Of a stretch of 64,000 nucleotides of DNA, positions 24,583 through 37,548 are shown piece by piece (position 1 is the stretch's first letter; each line of letters opens with the position of its first letter). The position numbers were made by a program, and so were the translations under genes. The stretch is from Uloborus plumipes (lineage: Eukaryota > Arthropoda > Arachnida > Araneae > Uloboridae): NCBI GenBank assembly GCA_038373865.1, contig JAXGGA010001706.1, positions 1 to 64,000 of the forward strand. The letters run 5' to 3'. The notes under the pieces were generated by a model. That model made no database searches. It worked only from the letters and a program-made list of their open reading frames with translations, and was not told the DNA's origin.

Positions 24583-27500
24583 TTTGAATTGTTACCTTGC
24601 TCACTCCAAGCACTTTTTTTAACACGTTAGGCAACTACTAACAAATTTACACGTAAAAGGAAGCAGTGTAGAGTCCATACCAGATTTTTTTTCTTTTGAA
24701 TGTAAGATCTATTTTTGAATTTAAGGAAAATATATTTTTTTCGCAGTAATTTATTGGATGATAAGAAAACTAAATTATACGGTTAAAAACTCCTAACAGT
24801 ATATAGTTATTTAAAAATACAGCATAAATTTTAGCTTCTTTTGGAAGGTACTTACCACAAATCTTTATTTTCAAATTCTATTTCTTCATCGGTGTCGTTA
24901 TTTTCACTTACGTTAGCGTTATGGGTGTATCGTTGCAAAATTATTTAGAAAAATAAAAATATTTTTGCAATTTGTTAATTTTTAAAACGTGTGTGTATTT
25001 CCTTATCTTCAATTAGCTGTTGGAATAAAACTGCAAGGCCCTTGTTGTTGAAAGGAAAAAAAGATTACATCACATTCTAAATAATCTGAGAAGCAAAACT
25101 CGAATCGCATCGAATAAAGGGGTTTTAAAGTAGGAGTTATGAAACTTTCGAAAAAAGTTCGATTGATATGAAATCCGAGAACACTTCCCATTCCATATTA
25201 AAAGATCATTCCATCTCTATTTCTTTAGTTAATCGCTTGAAAGTAAATCGTTGGAAGGCGATTAATGGAAATGCCGAAGAGTTCGTTCATCGTCGAAAGT
25301 TTTTTTATTCCTAAGAGGCAAATATTGAAAAGTTTTTAAGATGAATGGAGTCGAAATGGACTTGGTGACGATGGATTACTTGGTGTTTACGTCACGATTG
25401 ACGTATGCACTTTAGGTTCCGCTTTGCTCGTGTTCAGAATAAACGTAAACATCAATTACTCAATTGTTTCGGTATGCAATTTTTTTTATTGGAGCCTCCT
25501 ATTGTGAATGCAATTTCTTTCCTTCTTTTTTTAAATTCAAATAGAAAAGTATTATGTCTTTGGAAGTGTGCTCCTGTTTTATGTGGGGTAAACTGTTGCT
25601 CAACCAGTCACTAGTGAATCAAATTATTTGGAACTAGTAAATTGTATTTCTGAGTTTGGAGCATAACAAGGGGCTCTTTGGAGAATCAACTGCCCCCAGA
25701 ACCCTTAGTTTTAAGTTATATTGACGATCCTACGTATATATTACTTCTTAATCATGCAACTACTGTTGTGATCCCTTTCCTCACAAGGTAAATTCGGGCT
25801 GTCTTAGAGGTTCTGAGTTGTTTTTGTCGTGTCAAAAATTCAACAAGTTAAAAAAAAAATGTACACTACACAGAACTAAAAATGGGAGGTTCGGAAGTAT
25901 GAAATTGAGTTTCTTATTAGAGTAAAGTATCTTTATTAGTATAAAAAAGTTCGATGGGACTCAAATAACGATGGCTGAATAAATTTATCAGGTCCATTCT
26001 GCAAAAATGTAACTTAAATTATTCATGATTTAAAATTAGAAGGTATATTTTATAGCGTAAAAATTTTGATGCAGGTAGATGATAATCTAAAACGATAGAT
26101 ATTGCTTTCGAGTGTTTAACAAATTATGTTAGTAACTAACTTCTTGGATCAAAGCTACTTCTAAAATCTCACAAAGATAGCTTCATGAGTGTTGCGCTGT
26201 GCTGGAATGATCACTACATCAACGAATCCAGTGCAACTGTTTCCCGGAAGTATCTACTTATGGTATCTGCAGGTACTAATTGAAATCACTAATTCATAGC
26301 ATCCCAGCTGAGAGAATTTCTCTGTATAGCCTTAGTTCCTTGCATCCCGTATTAATTGTCCCTTATTAACGCCATCTATATATGAGCAGCGATTGAGAAA
26401 TGGCAAGAATATGTTATCTGTTGCCCATGTGGGATGATCTTAGTTTCTTCCAATTATCTGATGCAATGAATGGCTTATGAAATTTATTTGATAATCGAGG
26501 TTGTGGGTCACCGAGGAAGGAAAGTGCTCAAATTTATGAATTTTTGTTTTAACTACTTATTTACGCGGCTCATTTTTCTTTTCTTTTTTTATTTAATACA
26601 CAGAAAATTTCTCAGGTTATAACGAATTTAAAGTTTTAAGATTACTACTGCATTAAACAAATGATTTTTTTTTTCAAAAAAGGAAAGAAAAAGCTTGCGA
26701 AGCTTTCAATTTAATGAATTGCTTTTAATTGTTGTCAGTTAGTTAACTTTGGCCTTGGCCCATTCTTGGGAAAGTGCAGTTTTGAAACAATCACTTGAAA
26801 GATTCGTTGAAAATAGTTCGCTACTAGTTGCTCTTAGATCTTCTTTTGGAATTCACGATTCACGACGAGTGGAAGACATTGATTACGAGCGCGAGAAGTC
26901 GAGTTATGTTTCTTGCCATATTCAACCTGAATTAATGTCTCTACCCTTAGTGTTTCCCTTTGTTGAAAGTTCCCCGAATATCTCTTGAAGAAGAGTCATC
27001 AAATGTAAGAGTTATCTTGTTTCCACGAAAGTTTCGGACGAGCCTTGGTTTGGAATTTCAGTCGCGATGAGTTGTTGCAGTTCCGAATGACTTTCTTTTC
27101 CAGGCATGGCTTGTCGATCAGAGTTTATTCTGAAGATTCTTGTTGCTGAATGCACTTGAAGTTATTTATTCATACTATCAGAGTTCGTCTCATTACGAAC
27201 CATAATGAGATTGGTTGCACTAATTGCTCCGTAGATAGTTTCTCATTAGCATCATGCCGTGGAGGCTTGCTTCCTCCTCTTGTAGATTGTTCTTCTCACC
27301 GTTAAGAACGGCTCGTGGAAGCAATCTGGTGTATGGATTAAGTGTACGAATAAATAAGTTTCTTCCACATTTGCTCGTGCATTGATGAAAATCTGTTTAG
27401 TTAGTTGCCCAAATTAGGAATCATAATTTTCTTCTGTTGGGTATTTATGAGAAAACTTGGTGCGAGAAATGTTTCATTGTACAGCTGATGTTACGTTTAT

Positions 27501-28534
27501 GTCCGCTGCTGTCTCGGTTGGATGCTCATATTTATTATTTAATGATATCCAGTTGTTCTTTGTCTGCCTGCAGTGAATCCTTATTTCGTTGAATGCATAT
27601 TGCAGTTAATTTTATAAGTCACAACTTGTTATGACGCACATATATGCCATGTGAACTGAAAACACCCGCACCTGCTGGGAAATTTCTTCAATATCATGTT
27701 GAAAAAAATAAGAAAAGTAGTTCAAGAAAGGAAAAAAATAGGATTTCGTATTGAACTCCTTTTTTTTTTTTTGAAGTGTCATAGAAAAAAAAAATGTTGA
27801 AGAAAAACAATAGCATCGTCAGCAATCGCTCCCCTCCCCCCCTCCTTCCACTCTAGTTTTTCATACCTGTTTCAGTACCGAAAATAATCTTTGAAATATA
27901 CACTACGAATGGAAAATTCACATTGGTTTCGCTGTAGTGAATTAATAAGTAAAAATTATAAAATTTCATTTAAATCTCTTAATAATCACTTCCTATTTAG
28001 TTGTTTGGATTGAACCCAACCAAACAAATCGAATTCCAGAAGCATGTCCTAATATCCACCTAATAATAGGAGTTGGAACAATTTAGATAAAAATGTGTTC
28101 TAACGATATATTCAGTTGCAATAATAGAAGCACTTTGGATCAATTTAAAAAAAAAATCACGAAACTAGCTTTTTTTTTTTCTTCCTCTTCCACGTTTTGA
28201 GTCCTTTTACGTAAATGAAAATTGTTAAAAAATAAACCATTATGAACTTAGCTGATTTACTATTGCTACTTTCGTATGCGGTGGATTTTATTGAGGATGA
28301 TGTTGGTTATCTGTTTCCTACAAAAAGAATCTAGTATCCGCATTCCACGGGTTTGGGAAACAATCCTTGCTTCGATATTTCATTGCCCAATCTATGCACG
28401 TATCGAACAAGTTGATCAAAAGAACACGGCTTCGAATGCATCGGAATGTACGTTATTGTTCATCCCTCATCGTCCCTTCTTCTACACCCCCCCCCCTTCC
28501 TCCCTCAACTTCCTTTACTGACTACTACTCCCAG

Positions 28535-28835
28535 TCTCGACTTATTGATCCCTTAACGGTCGAAGTCCACCCTGCAGAATTACGTTGATAATGTCAAAGA
28601 AGACAATCAACACCGAGTCCTGGAGTTATGAAGGAGTCTTCTGGCGATGTCCTTATTTTTTTCTTCTTCGTTCTCTTCATTTCCATTTTTAAATTCTTCT
28701 TCCTCGGTTCATCATTCGGCGATGTCATCGCATAGAGTTCCATTTTAAGTCCTTTCGGGCGTGATTTATCGACGAAGTCTTTGGGAAGTTCTTACTTCGC
28801 CTTCGCTTGTAGAAGGCTTTTCGATTTTGTTGAAC
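28535..28835 (+). repeat. Diverged noncoding duplicate, copy A
   Basis: This segment aligns in the same orientation with 29428-29707. Matching landmarks in order are TTGATC..TTAA..GGTCGAAGT, ATTACGTTG, ACAATCAAC, a CTTCTT-type pyrimidine block, TCATC....GTGTCATCG or GATGTCATCG, and a shared end TCG(G)ATTTTGTTGAAC. Divergence and indels are substantial. There is no consistent shared reading frame, so a coding origin is not supported. It may be an old transposon or a duplicated intronic element. Confidence 0.6.
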
Positions 28836-29427
28836 AATATGTATCGAAGGGAATAGTTTCTTGGTATTAAGTCTGTTGAGAATTTTGGGTAGTTATTGTT
28901 TCGAATTCAGGAAGAATTTTTGATTTTGAATGAAATGTGAAAAATCCAAAAAGGAATTAAAAAATAGTCGTAAAAATGGCAATGATTTTTATTAAAGTGA
29001 AATAAATCACTATAGACTGCGAGCCATGTATACTTGAATTGTTTCATTCAGTTTACTTGGTGGAATAATCGATTAATGTTCTTTACAGTATATATTGTTT
29101 TTAAGTATTTCGCTCCGTTTAAGATTATGCGTAATGACACACACAAAATCCATTTTTCTTTTATCGTAAATAATAATTTTTTTCGGGAGTTTTGTTCCTA
29201 ATCTATATCGGTACGGAGAGGGCGTAGCTGGGGTGTGGGACTTGAATAAAATTCTTCTTGACATAAAACCTATTTTTTTTTGCCAACTAACTCACTATTC
29301 ATTGACATTCTTAGCCACGTATTGGATGGGATTATCAAAAGAAATCTTGTGTCCTTAATTGACGAAGAAACAACATCGTGTCTTGTTTCGCTTCTGTTTC
29401 ACCCTAACTCTGAACCTCACTCTAAAT

Positions 29428-29707
29428 CTCTCTAGCATTGATCTTAAAAGGTCGAAGTTCTTGTATCCCATCAGGATTACGTTGGCGGCATCCAAAAAAC
29501 AATCAACGCAAATCCTTGAAGTTAAAAGAACGTTTCTGTGAGAGTATTCTTTTTTTCTCTCCTCTCTCTGCACTGCCTCTCTCATTACCATTTTCACGGC
29601 TGCTAGAAATTCTTTTCCGATTTATCATCCCTCTGTGTCATCGAACAGTCTGATTTTTGTTTCCTTCTGGAATGATTCATCGATAATCCTCTTCGGATTT
29701 TGTTGAA
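29428..29707 (+). repeat. Diverged noncoding duplicate, copy B
   Basis: This is the partner of 28535-28835, starting about 893 bases downstream. The shared core GGTCGAAGT lies at the left, and the shared end ATTTTGTTGAAC lies at about 29696-29707. Internal spacing differs by small indels. Confidence 0.6.
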
Positions 29708-32700
29708 CTCTGAACTCGGCTGCTCAAAAGTTTGCGGAAAGACATTAGTTGTAGCTGGTGAATTTTTGAGTGAAGTAAATGAGAAAATATTTATTTAATT
29801 TTTACTTTTATCTGTTTTGTAATATTTATTTTATTAACTAGTTCATAGGTACTTACTATACCTATTCGTAAGCCTCCAGAGCTTTTATATCTTCTCCCGA
29901 ACTACCTAATAAAATAAATATTTCCCAAATTTTCATCAAAAACACTTTTCAGTGATTAATTTCATTAAAAAACCCTGCAGTAAAGCGACCACGATCATAA
30001 AAATGAACGGTTGTTTTTGACACATTCCTTTATTTTCCTTTTTTTAAAAAAAAATTGTATTGCCCAACAAAATACCGGCGCAATTTTAGCCCCTAAGGGC
30101 TCTTGCTCCATTAAACCCAATTAAACCAACCAACCCAACAAAATGTATGTCTAAAGAACAAATAAAATGTCCTTTTTTCTCCGACTTCCAGAGAAATTTG
30201 AAATTTAATTTGTTGTGTGTAATGGCATTATCCCGAAAAACTTGAAAATAAAATTTTTACTAAGCGGTGTGCTCTTAACAAAATAACAGAGAAGTAAGAC
30301 TAATAAATGTGCGAATTTATACACACATATTAACCGAAAATGTATTGAAAATCGTATTAAAATAGTAAACAAATAATATATTTCTATTAAAATGTAAATA
30401 ATAATAAAGTAAGATACTCAATAAGCGGGATGTAAAAGGATGAATACAAAAAAAAAAAAAGATGGTGTATATTCTCTCACAAAAATGTAAATATTTTGCT
30501 TACTGTGGTAAATGTACGAAGTCCTTGTTGAAAAGATTTTTTAATGCCAAAAATAAAAAGTAATTAGCTTTCAAATTTTTCTTTCTTGAATTAACTGTTT
30601 TACCGTTAATTGGCTACTTTATTGTGATGTTAAGCAAGAAGTCTCAAGAACTGACTCCTCAAAAATTAGCTCTGCCAGCACGTAATAAATAATTTTAATC
30701 AAATTATTAGATTATGATTAATATGCAATCATTATAGTTTGATTGAATGTTTTGTTTTTGAAAAAATATTTGTTAGAATAAAGTACGAAAATAATTTAGC
30801 TGGCATAGTAGCTATAGCTTCCTATGCCAACTTGGTCAAATGAGTTGATTTCATTTTACGTTGTTCATCCGAGTTCGTCCATTATGTCCAATGTTTTCCA
30901 GAGTCTCGGATTTTTTTTCACAAAAAGTGAATAAAATAACAATCGTGGTAAGGAAGCATATGCTTCTTTGAAGTGCTTGCCTTTTTTTTTTTTTTTTTTG
31001 CAAACTTTAGTTTTAAAATTAAATAAAAATAAATAAAACCAGAGTGATATCTTTCAGATGAAATTACCACACTTTCTAACTTCCGTCGAATAGTTTTTTT
31101 TTTTTTTTTTTTTCAATTTATTTTTAGAATTATGTGTGAGAGATGAAAATTCGACCCTTTTTATTCGAAAATGAAATCGATGCACCCTGCTGCCACTCGT
31201 AGAAAACTCGCAAATGGCACTTGATCCCTTTATTGCCATCTCTGTGATCCAACATATGCCTCCCATGCGTGAACAGATAAGGTTACTCGGGCCATAACTG
31301 TCCAGCTGTCACACTATCGCCGCTATAGAATAGATCGTCTGGGCTATCTGATGACCATACAGTCGTTTATTCGAGTGCATCCTTCCCTCCCACCCCCTTA
31401 TGGAACTCATATTCGCTTGCTCAGCTGTCACTGCATTTTTGCATTTTTAGCTTATGGGGTGCTCTTTCCTTGTGTCTTTTTCTTTTGCATTGGACATTGC
31501 TGTAGTGCATGGAGTTACGTTTCAGTGCGTTTGTCTTTTCATATACATGTGTATCAGTGCGTATTTGGATATGATGTCTTTGTGTTGCAGATGATGTAAC
31601 AGAAGTGTTCCCTGTGTTTGTATTGTTTGGATGTGTTTTTCTCCTTTTTGTCGATTCGGGCCAAATTTTGGATCTAAGACCATAGCTGTCATAATATTAA
31701 GAAGTTCTTGTCTACTATATGCTCTGTCTACACACGTATAGTACACGTAGACCCATATGCAATTATCTGTAATCCGACCTGTTTTCAGTTTATATACGCC
31801 GTAAAATAGAGTTTACAGTTCAAGTTGATGCAATTAAATCAAGTTTATTGCTTTAATTCATTATCATTTTTATGTTTGTTTTGATGTAAAAGCTGTTAAG
31901 TGAAAATTAATTTGTGATGAAAACACTGAAATTTAAGTGTATATTATTTGCTATGCGCTTTTTTTTAAAAGTGGCTCTTTGAAACTTCACAGCATGACCA
32001 GCGTATCACTGACGTCTCGGGATTAGGCGAGACACCCTCTCCTCCCCCAAAGCCCTTGGCTTTAAGTAGGGAGGTACTGAATTTTCAGGTGTTCGATACA
32101 CTGCCTACTCAGCAGACGAACCGATTATTGGGTTTCGGTTTTGCCAAAGAGTGTACAAATTGAAAAAAGAAAAAAATAATAATAAGAAGGTAATTTGTAA
32201 ACGTACACATTTTTTTACATACATTCATAGAGCGGTATTATTGTAGAGATTATAGAGCAGTACCATTGTACAAAATTAATTCAAATTTTTGCGTACTAAT
32301 GTCACATTCAAAGTAATTTTTATTTCTCGAGAAAACACTTTAATGTTAAATTTAAATTTTTTTGTTTCTCTCTCTCTCTCTTTTTTTTAATCCTGTGACA
32401 TATTAATTACATTAACCTTACTATTACTAACTCAATCCAATATGAAAAATTAACCAGAAAAATAAAATCTCATTATATTAAGTGCTCACGAATATGTAAA
32501 ATTAATTAACTGCTTAAATAGTTAAAGAAACAGCAATATTTTAATTTCAAAAGTTTTACACCTCATGAAATATTAAATATTATTTAAAACAACTCAAATT
32601 AATTATCGTAGCCATAGTTTAATAACGATAAATTATTGTGCCATAGATACTTTAGTCGATTCAATGCATTACATCTTATGTCATCAAATTTTAAAATGAA

Positions 32701-33762
32701 TTTTCAGTCGAATTAAGTATTTTTAAATGATTAAAATACCTTTCGAAAATGATCATGAGCAATCATTCTCCTAATTGTATTCGCTAACACATGCAAAGAA
32801 AAACAAAAGTAGAAGAGCAAAAATTCACTGTATTACATCTTAAATCCTAAAATTTTAAGATAAACCTCAGGTCTAATTATATCTTTTCAAATGATCAAAG
32901 TACTCCCCGATCGTCTTGATCAAAACAGATTGAAATACTCGTTATCACGCATGGAAATCCTTGCGACGAAATCGTATTGCTGAAAGCGTCGCTTGTATGT
33001 GTTTTCGTATTTCCTAAGCTATTTAAAATTTTCCACAATTCTTATGTTTTCTGAAGAGCCCCGCGGAAGAAGATTCGAAAGCATTCCGGGAGCAAACACG
33101 GAGAAAACCATCCCGCGAAAATTGAAACCCGAGTTCTATTAAATGGAGTCCCGTTCTCTGTTTGGTTTCCCCGATGGAATTTCGCATTTGCTCGATTTGT
33201 CTCGGGAAGATGGGATAGAATTGAAACGCTGGCCTCCCAGTAACACACAACTTGGGTTTTCTGTCTCTCGTTTTAGATTGGTAGATTCATTTCGTTCCAA
33301 TTGCTTCAATTATGGTGAGGGTCTAGAGTGGTTATGGTCTATGCTGCCTTATATCGAAAATTCTTATTTATAGATGAATTTCTCAAATTCCCGAGACAAA
33401 TATTATAATAAATCTTGTACAAAATCAGTTGTGACGGAAGAAATAGTTTTTTTTTTCTGCATTAATCAAGTTTCTGTATTCAGTTTGTGTGATACCTTGA
33501 ACTATGATGCACCAGGTATTGAAAAATTAAAGTTGTTTAAGTAAGGAAAACTGGGTTTCTTTGAAGACGACGTTCTGTGCTAGTTATTAGCATAGCGCTA
33601 ATATAAGAATTACTCCTCTTTCCCTCCAAGAAGAAATGGATTCCTTCAAGATCAGGCATTTTTTAAACTAAATTCATACAAAACAGAAGTTAACTGCAAA
33701 ATCGCTGTTTGTTTTACACCCACTGCAAATTAGATTGAATCTTTGTGCTTTTCTGCTCATGT

Positions 33763-35541
33763 CAATTCTGCCGTGCTAAGCGCAGATGTGGTATCTGCAG
33801 GTGAACTCAAACTGAGATATTCATGGTTAAAGTTTTACAGCTTATTACTTTTCATTTTTTTATCAATATATAATTAAGCTTAGTGTAACTGCTTTATAAA
33901 TAGCTCGTTTAACATATTTATTATGTTTATTATTGTAATTATTTGACTACAATTAATAAATGTAGTTACTACAAATTTTCTCCTGACAGAAGCGTTCATC
34001 TACTAGGGTATTTTTACCGTAAGTGACTATTACTAGTCATTTTCAGCAGTATCTGCTCAGATACGACAAAAATAGCTTAGTAATGCACTATTTAAAAATA
34101 TATATGGGAAGCGGTGACTTAACAAAGCTATCTTTTTATGCTTAATAAAGCTATGAGTATTATTGTAATGTAGTTTACGATATTTTTGTTAAATAAATTT
34201 TTATTCTACTAGGCCAACTAACCTACTTTTAGTTCTATAGTAAAATGCTTTATTAATTAAGTTATGGGTCTTAATAATTTATTAATGTGATAAATTAAAA
34301 TACACTTTTTATTTTACATTTGAGTAACACATTTTTTACTCGTTTTTATTTTTTTGCAATGGCGTATGGAATACAAAAGATATATATAGAATACAGAAAC
34401 ACAATACAAAAAGTAAACATTTCAACCTGCATAAAGTGCATCTACAAACGCTTAATAAATGCAATAATTATTCATTTTTGTTGCTTACCGGCAACTGATT
34501 CCAAAATGCAAAGCGACTTTGCGGTATTATACCTTTTTCTGAATTCACAAGATTTTTGATTATGTTATTTTTCTTGATTCAGTGATACCAACTGCATATT
34601 CGTAATGTTGGGGCAGTTTCATTGCAGTTTTCAACATTCTGGTGTTAAGAAAGTCAAGTTCTTCCCATGCAGGATCGTTGTAGTTTTTTTGGTAGAACAA
34701 AATGTTCTTTCCTCTTTTTTGCCTGCAAATGTACGATTTCACGTAAATAGGGTAAATTGTTGATCTCAGTGTTTCCCCTCTTTGTATTCATAACTGAGCT
34801 CTCGCCACTCTTTGTTGTTCTTTTTTTTATAAAAATATATTTTGCAAACATTTTGAGAATTATATTTACAGATACTGACTAATGAAAAGTTAAATTTTTA
34901 TGTAATAAATCACGTTAGATAAAAATACTTGAGTTTCTACAGTTCTATTAACCGAGCGTAAAGATAAATTTGACAGCAGACGATTTATATATTTAAATAA
35001 AAACAAACATTAAAAGAATGAAATCAAATCTCCGCGCAGAAGAATCAGATAGGAGCTTTTACGAACGCTTCAGTTTCAGGTATCTGTGTTTTAAATAAAT
35101 ATCCAAATAGAAAGGGGTCAATTTTTGAATAAACATTAGTTTAAGATCGTGTTTATTTTATTATCGGCCGACATCGGCTACTCGATAAAAAGGGAAATTT
35201 AATTTTAGAGCTCTAATAAAATAAGCTGCTGCGTTACTAAATGCTGTATTACTAAGGTATAATAGTCGTATCTACATTATACTAAGGGAAAAAAGGGTAA
35301 CTACGCAGATACCACTTTTAATGCTTAGTATTTGTCACTTACGTCGAAACATCCTTAGCAAACGACACAAAATGAGCAGATACCACTTTTTATAGAAGAA
35401 TTTTTTTGATACTTCCATTTCGTATATCAACGAAAGAAATTATATTTAGGTAAATTAAGATGCAAAGAATCACCCAGTGACAATAACTCATTTTTTTCAA
35501 AAAGTGCAGATACGACTTCTGTGCTTAGCACGGCAGAATTG
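33763..35541. mobile_element. Unclassified element with 37-bp terminal inverted repeats
   Basis: The left end (33763-33799) and right end (35505-35541) are inverted repeats of 37 bp with 3 mismatches; each outer end reads CAATTCTGCCGTGCTAAGC or its complement. The pair can be read as flanked by AATT on both sides, but the symmetry of that sequence leaves the target duplication unresolved. A related motif, GCAGATAC with or without CACTTTT, recurs inside near 34048, 35304 and 35374 as well as in both ends. The 1.8-kb body has only short frames; on the minus strand, frames near 34560-34851 include KRGKNILFYQKNYNDPAWEE, which I cannot assign. A degenerate copy of the right end is at 48421-48480. 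The superfamily is not identified. Confidence 0.65.
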
Positions 35542-36269
35542 TTCTGCTTAATTTATTAAACTCACCCTCGTGCTTGCTCATTGGCTGTTATTTCGTCAAG
35601 CATTGAAAACTACGTATACCCACATGACTCTGATTTTTGATTGACCTATAATAAAAAAGTGGATTTGGAAAATTTGTTGTTGGTGTGAAACATAGTACCA
35701 ACGGTCTTCTAAAACGGAGACAACAACATAGTTTGTGCCCATCATGTAAGTTTTAGAGATGAAATATATGACAGCTAATCAGTAAACGATTGATAATGCT
35801 AGGGCATGGTAATTAAATTTTTAAAAAACAGCGTCATGCACAGTAAACAGCATCTGCGCGTGAGATTTTACTCAAAAACGGTGAACCTAATGTGTATTTG
35901 CTTATTCTCTGCTAATGATTACCAGGGATGCTTTCTTTTTAACTAGTCAGTTGTTTTCTTTCAAACCAGCAATCAAATAAGTTTTTCTACGTTTGAAAAT
36001 GTAAAATTTATTTTTAAAGGAGTAAATAAGTTTGTTTAAATGCATATCTGGCGTATCTTCGCTTCATATGCGAATATGTTTTTAAGCCAGATTCTGGTGA
36101 AATTCAAAATTACTTTTTGGAGGCACAAAAGTATGCTATATTTATTATAGGTATTAATTTATTCCGTCGCTTTTTAAATAAAAATAACATAAATGTTTTT
36201 TTTTATAAATATTGTCCTATTTCAATCTCTAACTTTTGAAAAGATTGCTCATTTCAATTTTTAATCTTA
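35542..36269. other. AT-rich noncoding DNA
   Basis: I see nothing identifiable between the inverted-repeat element and the mariner copy. Confidence 0.5.
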
Positions 36270-36271
36270 TA

Positions 36272-37546
36272 CAGGGTGACAAGAAAAAACTTGGACGAAG
36301 TTTCAAACCAAATATCTGTAAATACCACTGAATTTTTAACGATATTGTGATAGGGAATCGATCCTAGAAAGCTACTAAATAAGTGTAAGTAATGTAGTTG
36401 AGATAATCATTATGGTTCGCAAACGATCTGCCATACTTGAATTACATAAAGCAAGAAACAAAAAAAAAAATGTGAAATTGTTCAACGATTGAAAGTGGCT
36501 AAGTACACGGTTTTCTACACAATTAAAAGGTTAAAAAAACTCGATTATGATGGTGACAGGTCAGGAAGACGAAGAAAGTGCACAGTTAACACGTCTTGCG
36601 ACCTGAAAGTGGTCAAAAAGCGAGCTTAACGAAATCATAGAATTTCAATGAAAAAAGTTGCTAGAGGGGTGAAAATCAGGATAGAAACCCCTCGTTTGAT
36701 GGTGATAGTTCAGCTTGGTCTTCTCCCTTACAAAACGAAAGATACTTAAAAGCTAGCAGCAAAGCACAAACGCACAAGACTTCAAAAGAGGAAAGAACTG
36801 TTAAAGCGGGCCGCAGATGATAGATGGAAAACATTGGTCTTCACAGAGGAAAAACTGTTCTCAATTGAACAAGCTCAAAATAGCCATAAGGATAGAGTTT
36901 GGTCAGCAGAAGCACCTGGGATTGTTGGCGGCGTCAACGACCCCTATCTGCAGTGGTTTGGAGTGGGATACGTGCTAATGGGAAAACACCACTTGTTTTT
37001 GTTGAACAAGGGATAAAAAATGATCAGCAAACATACCGCAAACCCATTTGGGAAGACGGTATCTTACTTTGGTCACAAAAGTTCTTTGAAAACCAAAGAT
37101 GATCCTTCCAACAGGATTTTTCACCCGCATACAGAGCTAAAGATACTCAAGATTGTTGCAAGACACATTTTCCGAACTTCATTGGAGCACATGAATAACT
37201 GACTCCGTATTCCCCAGATTTGAACCTAATGGATTATTCTGTTTGGTTTATCTTGGAGACAAGGATGTGTACTAAACCTCAGGAAACGTTGCCATCCCTA
37301 CAAAAATTCTTATGGAAAGAAAGGGATAAAATATCAATGAGTGAGTTGCGGACCGTAAACGAAAATTTTGCGACACGTCTAAAGGTCTGTATTAATACTA
37401 ACGGTAGCCAATTTGAAAACGTTTAAATATATCAGACAAAATAATGTATTCATACGTACTTATTTTGAAGTTTGGTCGCATTATTTTCATTAGCAACAAA
37501 GTTATAATGTATACGATGTGTGTCCAAGTTATTTCTTATCACCCTG
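36272..37546 (+). mobile_element. mariner-superfamily transposon, inactive copy
   Basis: The 1275-bp element is flanked by TA on both sides (36270-36271 and 37547-37548), the mariner/Tc1 target. The ends are 25-bp inverted repeats differing at 2 positions: CAGGGTGACAAGAAAAAAC on the left and its counterpart at 37522-37546. The length is normal for a complete mariner. The transposase frame inside is broken. The copy has both ends but cannot supply its own enzyme. Confidence 0.92.
36412..37426 (+). pseudogene. mariner-like transposase, broken
   Basis: The reading begins at ATG 36412 with MVRKRSAILELHKARN, typical of the helix-turn-helix start of this lineage, and ends with a stop after SQFENV. 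An A run near 36460, an early TAA (after KKRA) and further frame changes interrupt it. The first catalytic position is changed: FTEEKLF has Glu (36846-36848) where FTDEK is usual. The second Asp (37115-37117, in FQQDFSPAY) and the third (37232-37234, in DLNLMDYSVW) are present, 38 residues apart here, with an in-frame TAA at 37196-37198 between them. An Asp as third residue at about this spacing suggests a DD37D (maT-like) member rather than classic DD34D mariner; this subgroup call is from memory. No function is expected. Confidence 0.9.
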
Positions 37547-37548
37547 TA

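Larger units (their letters stand above)
24591..33762. other. AT-rich noncoding DNA
   Basis: No coding exon is supported. More balanced islands lie at about 26750-27560, 28280-28850, 29360-29710, 31140-31780 and 33040-33310. Two of them are related (listed separately). C and T runs include 28487-28496, 30980-31000 and 31093-31114. A patch at 30070-30130 contains AGCCCCTAAGGGCTCTTGC and may be the tail of an old retroelement, but no reading frame accompanies it. Confidence 0.45.

Noticed and set aside
26749..26988. 79-codon frame in a balanced island
   Set aside because: It begins at TTG, shows no family motif and lacks splice support.
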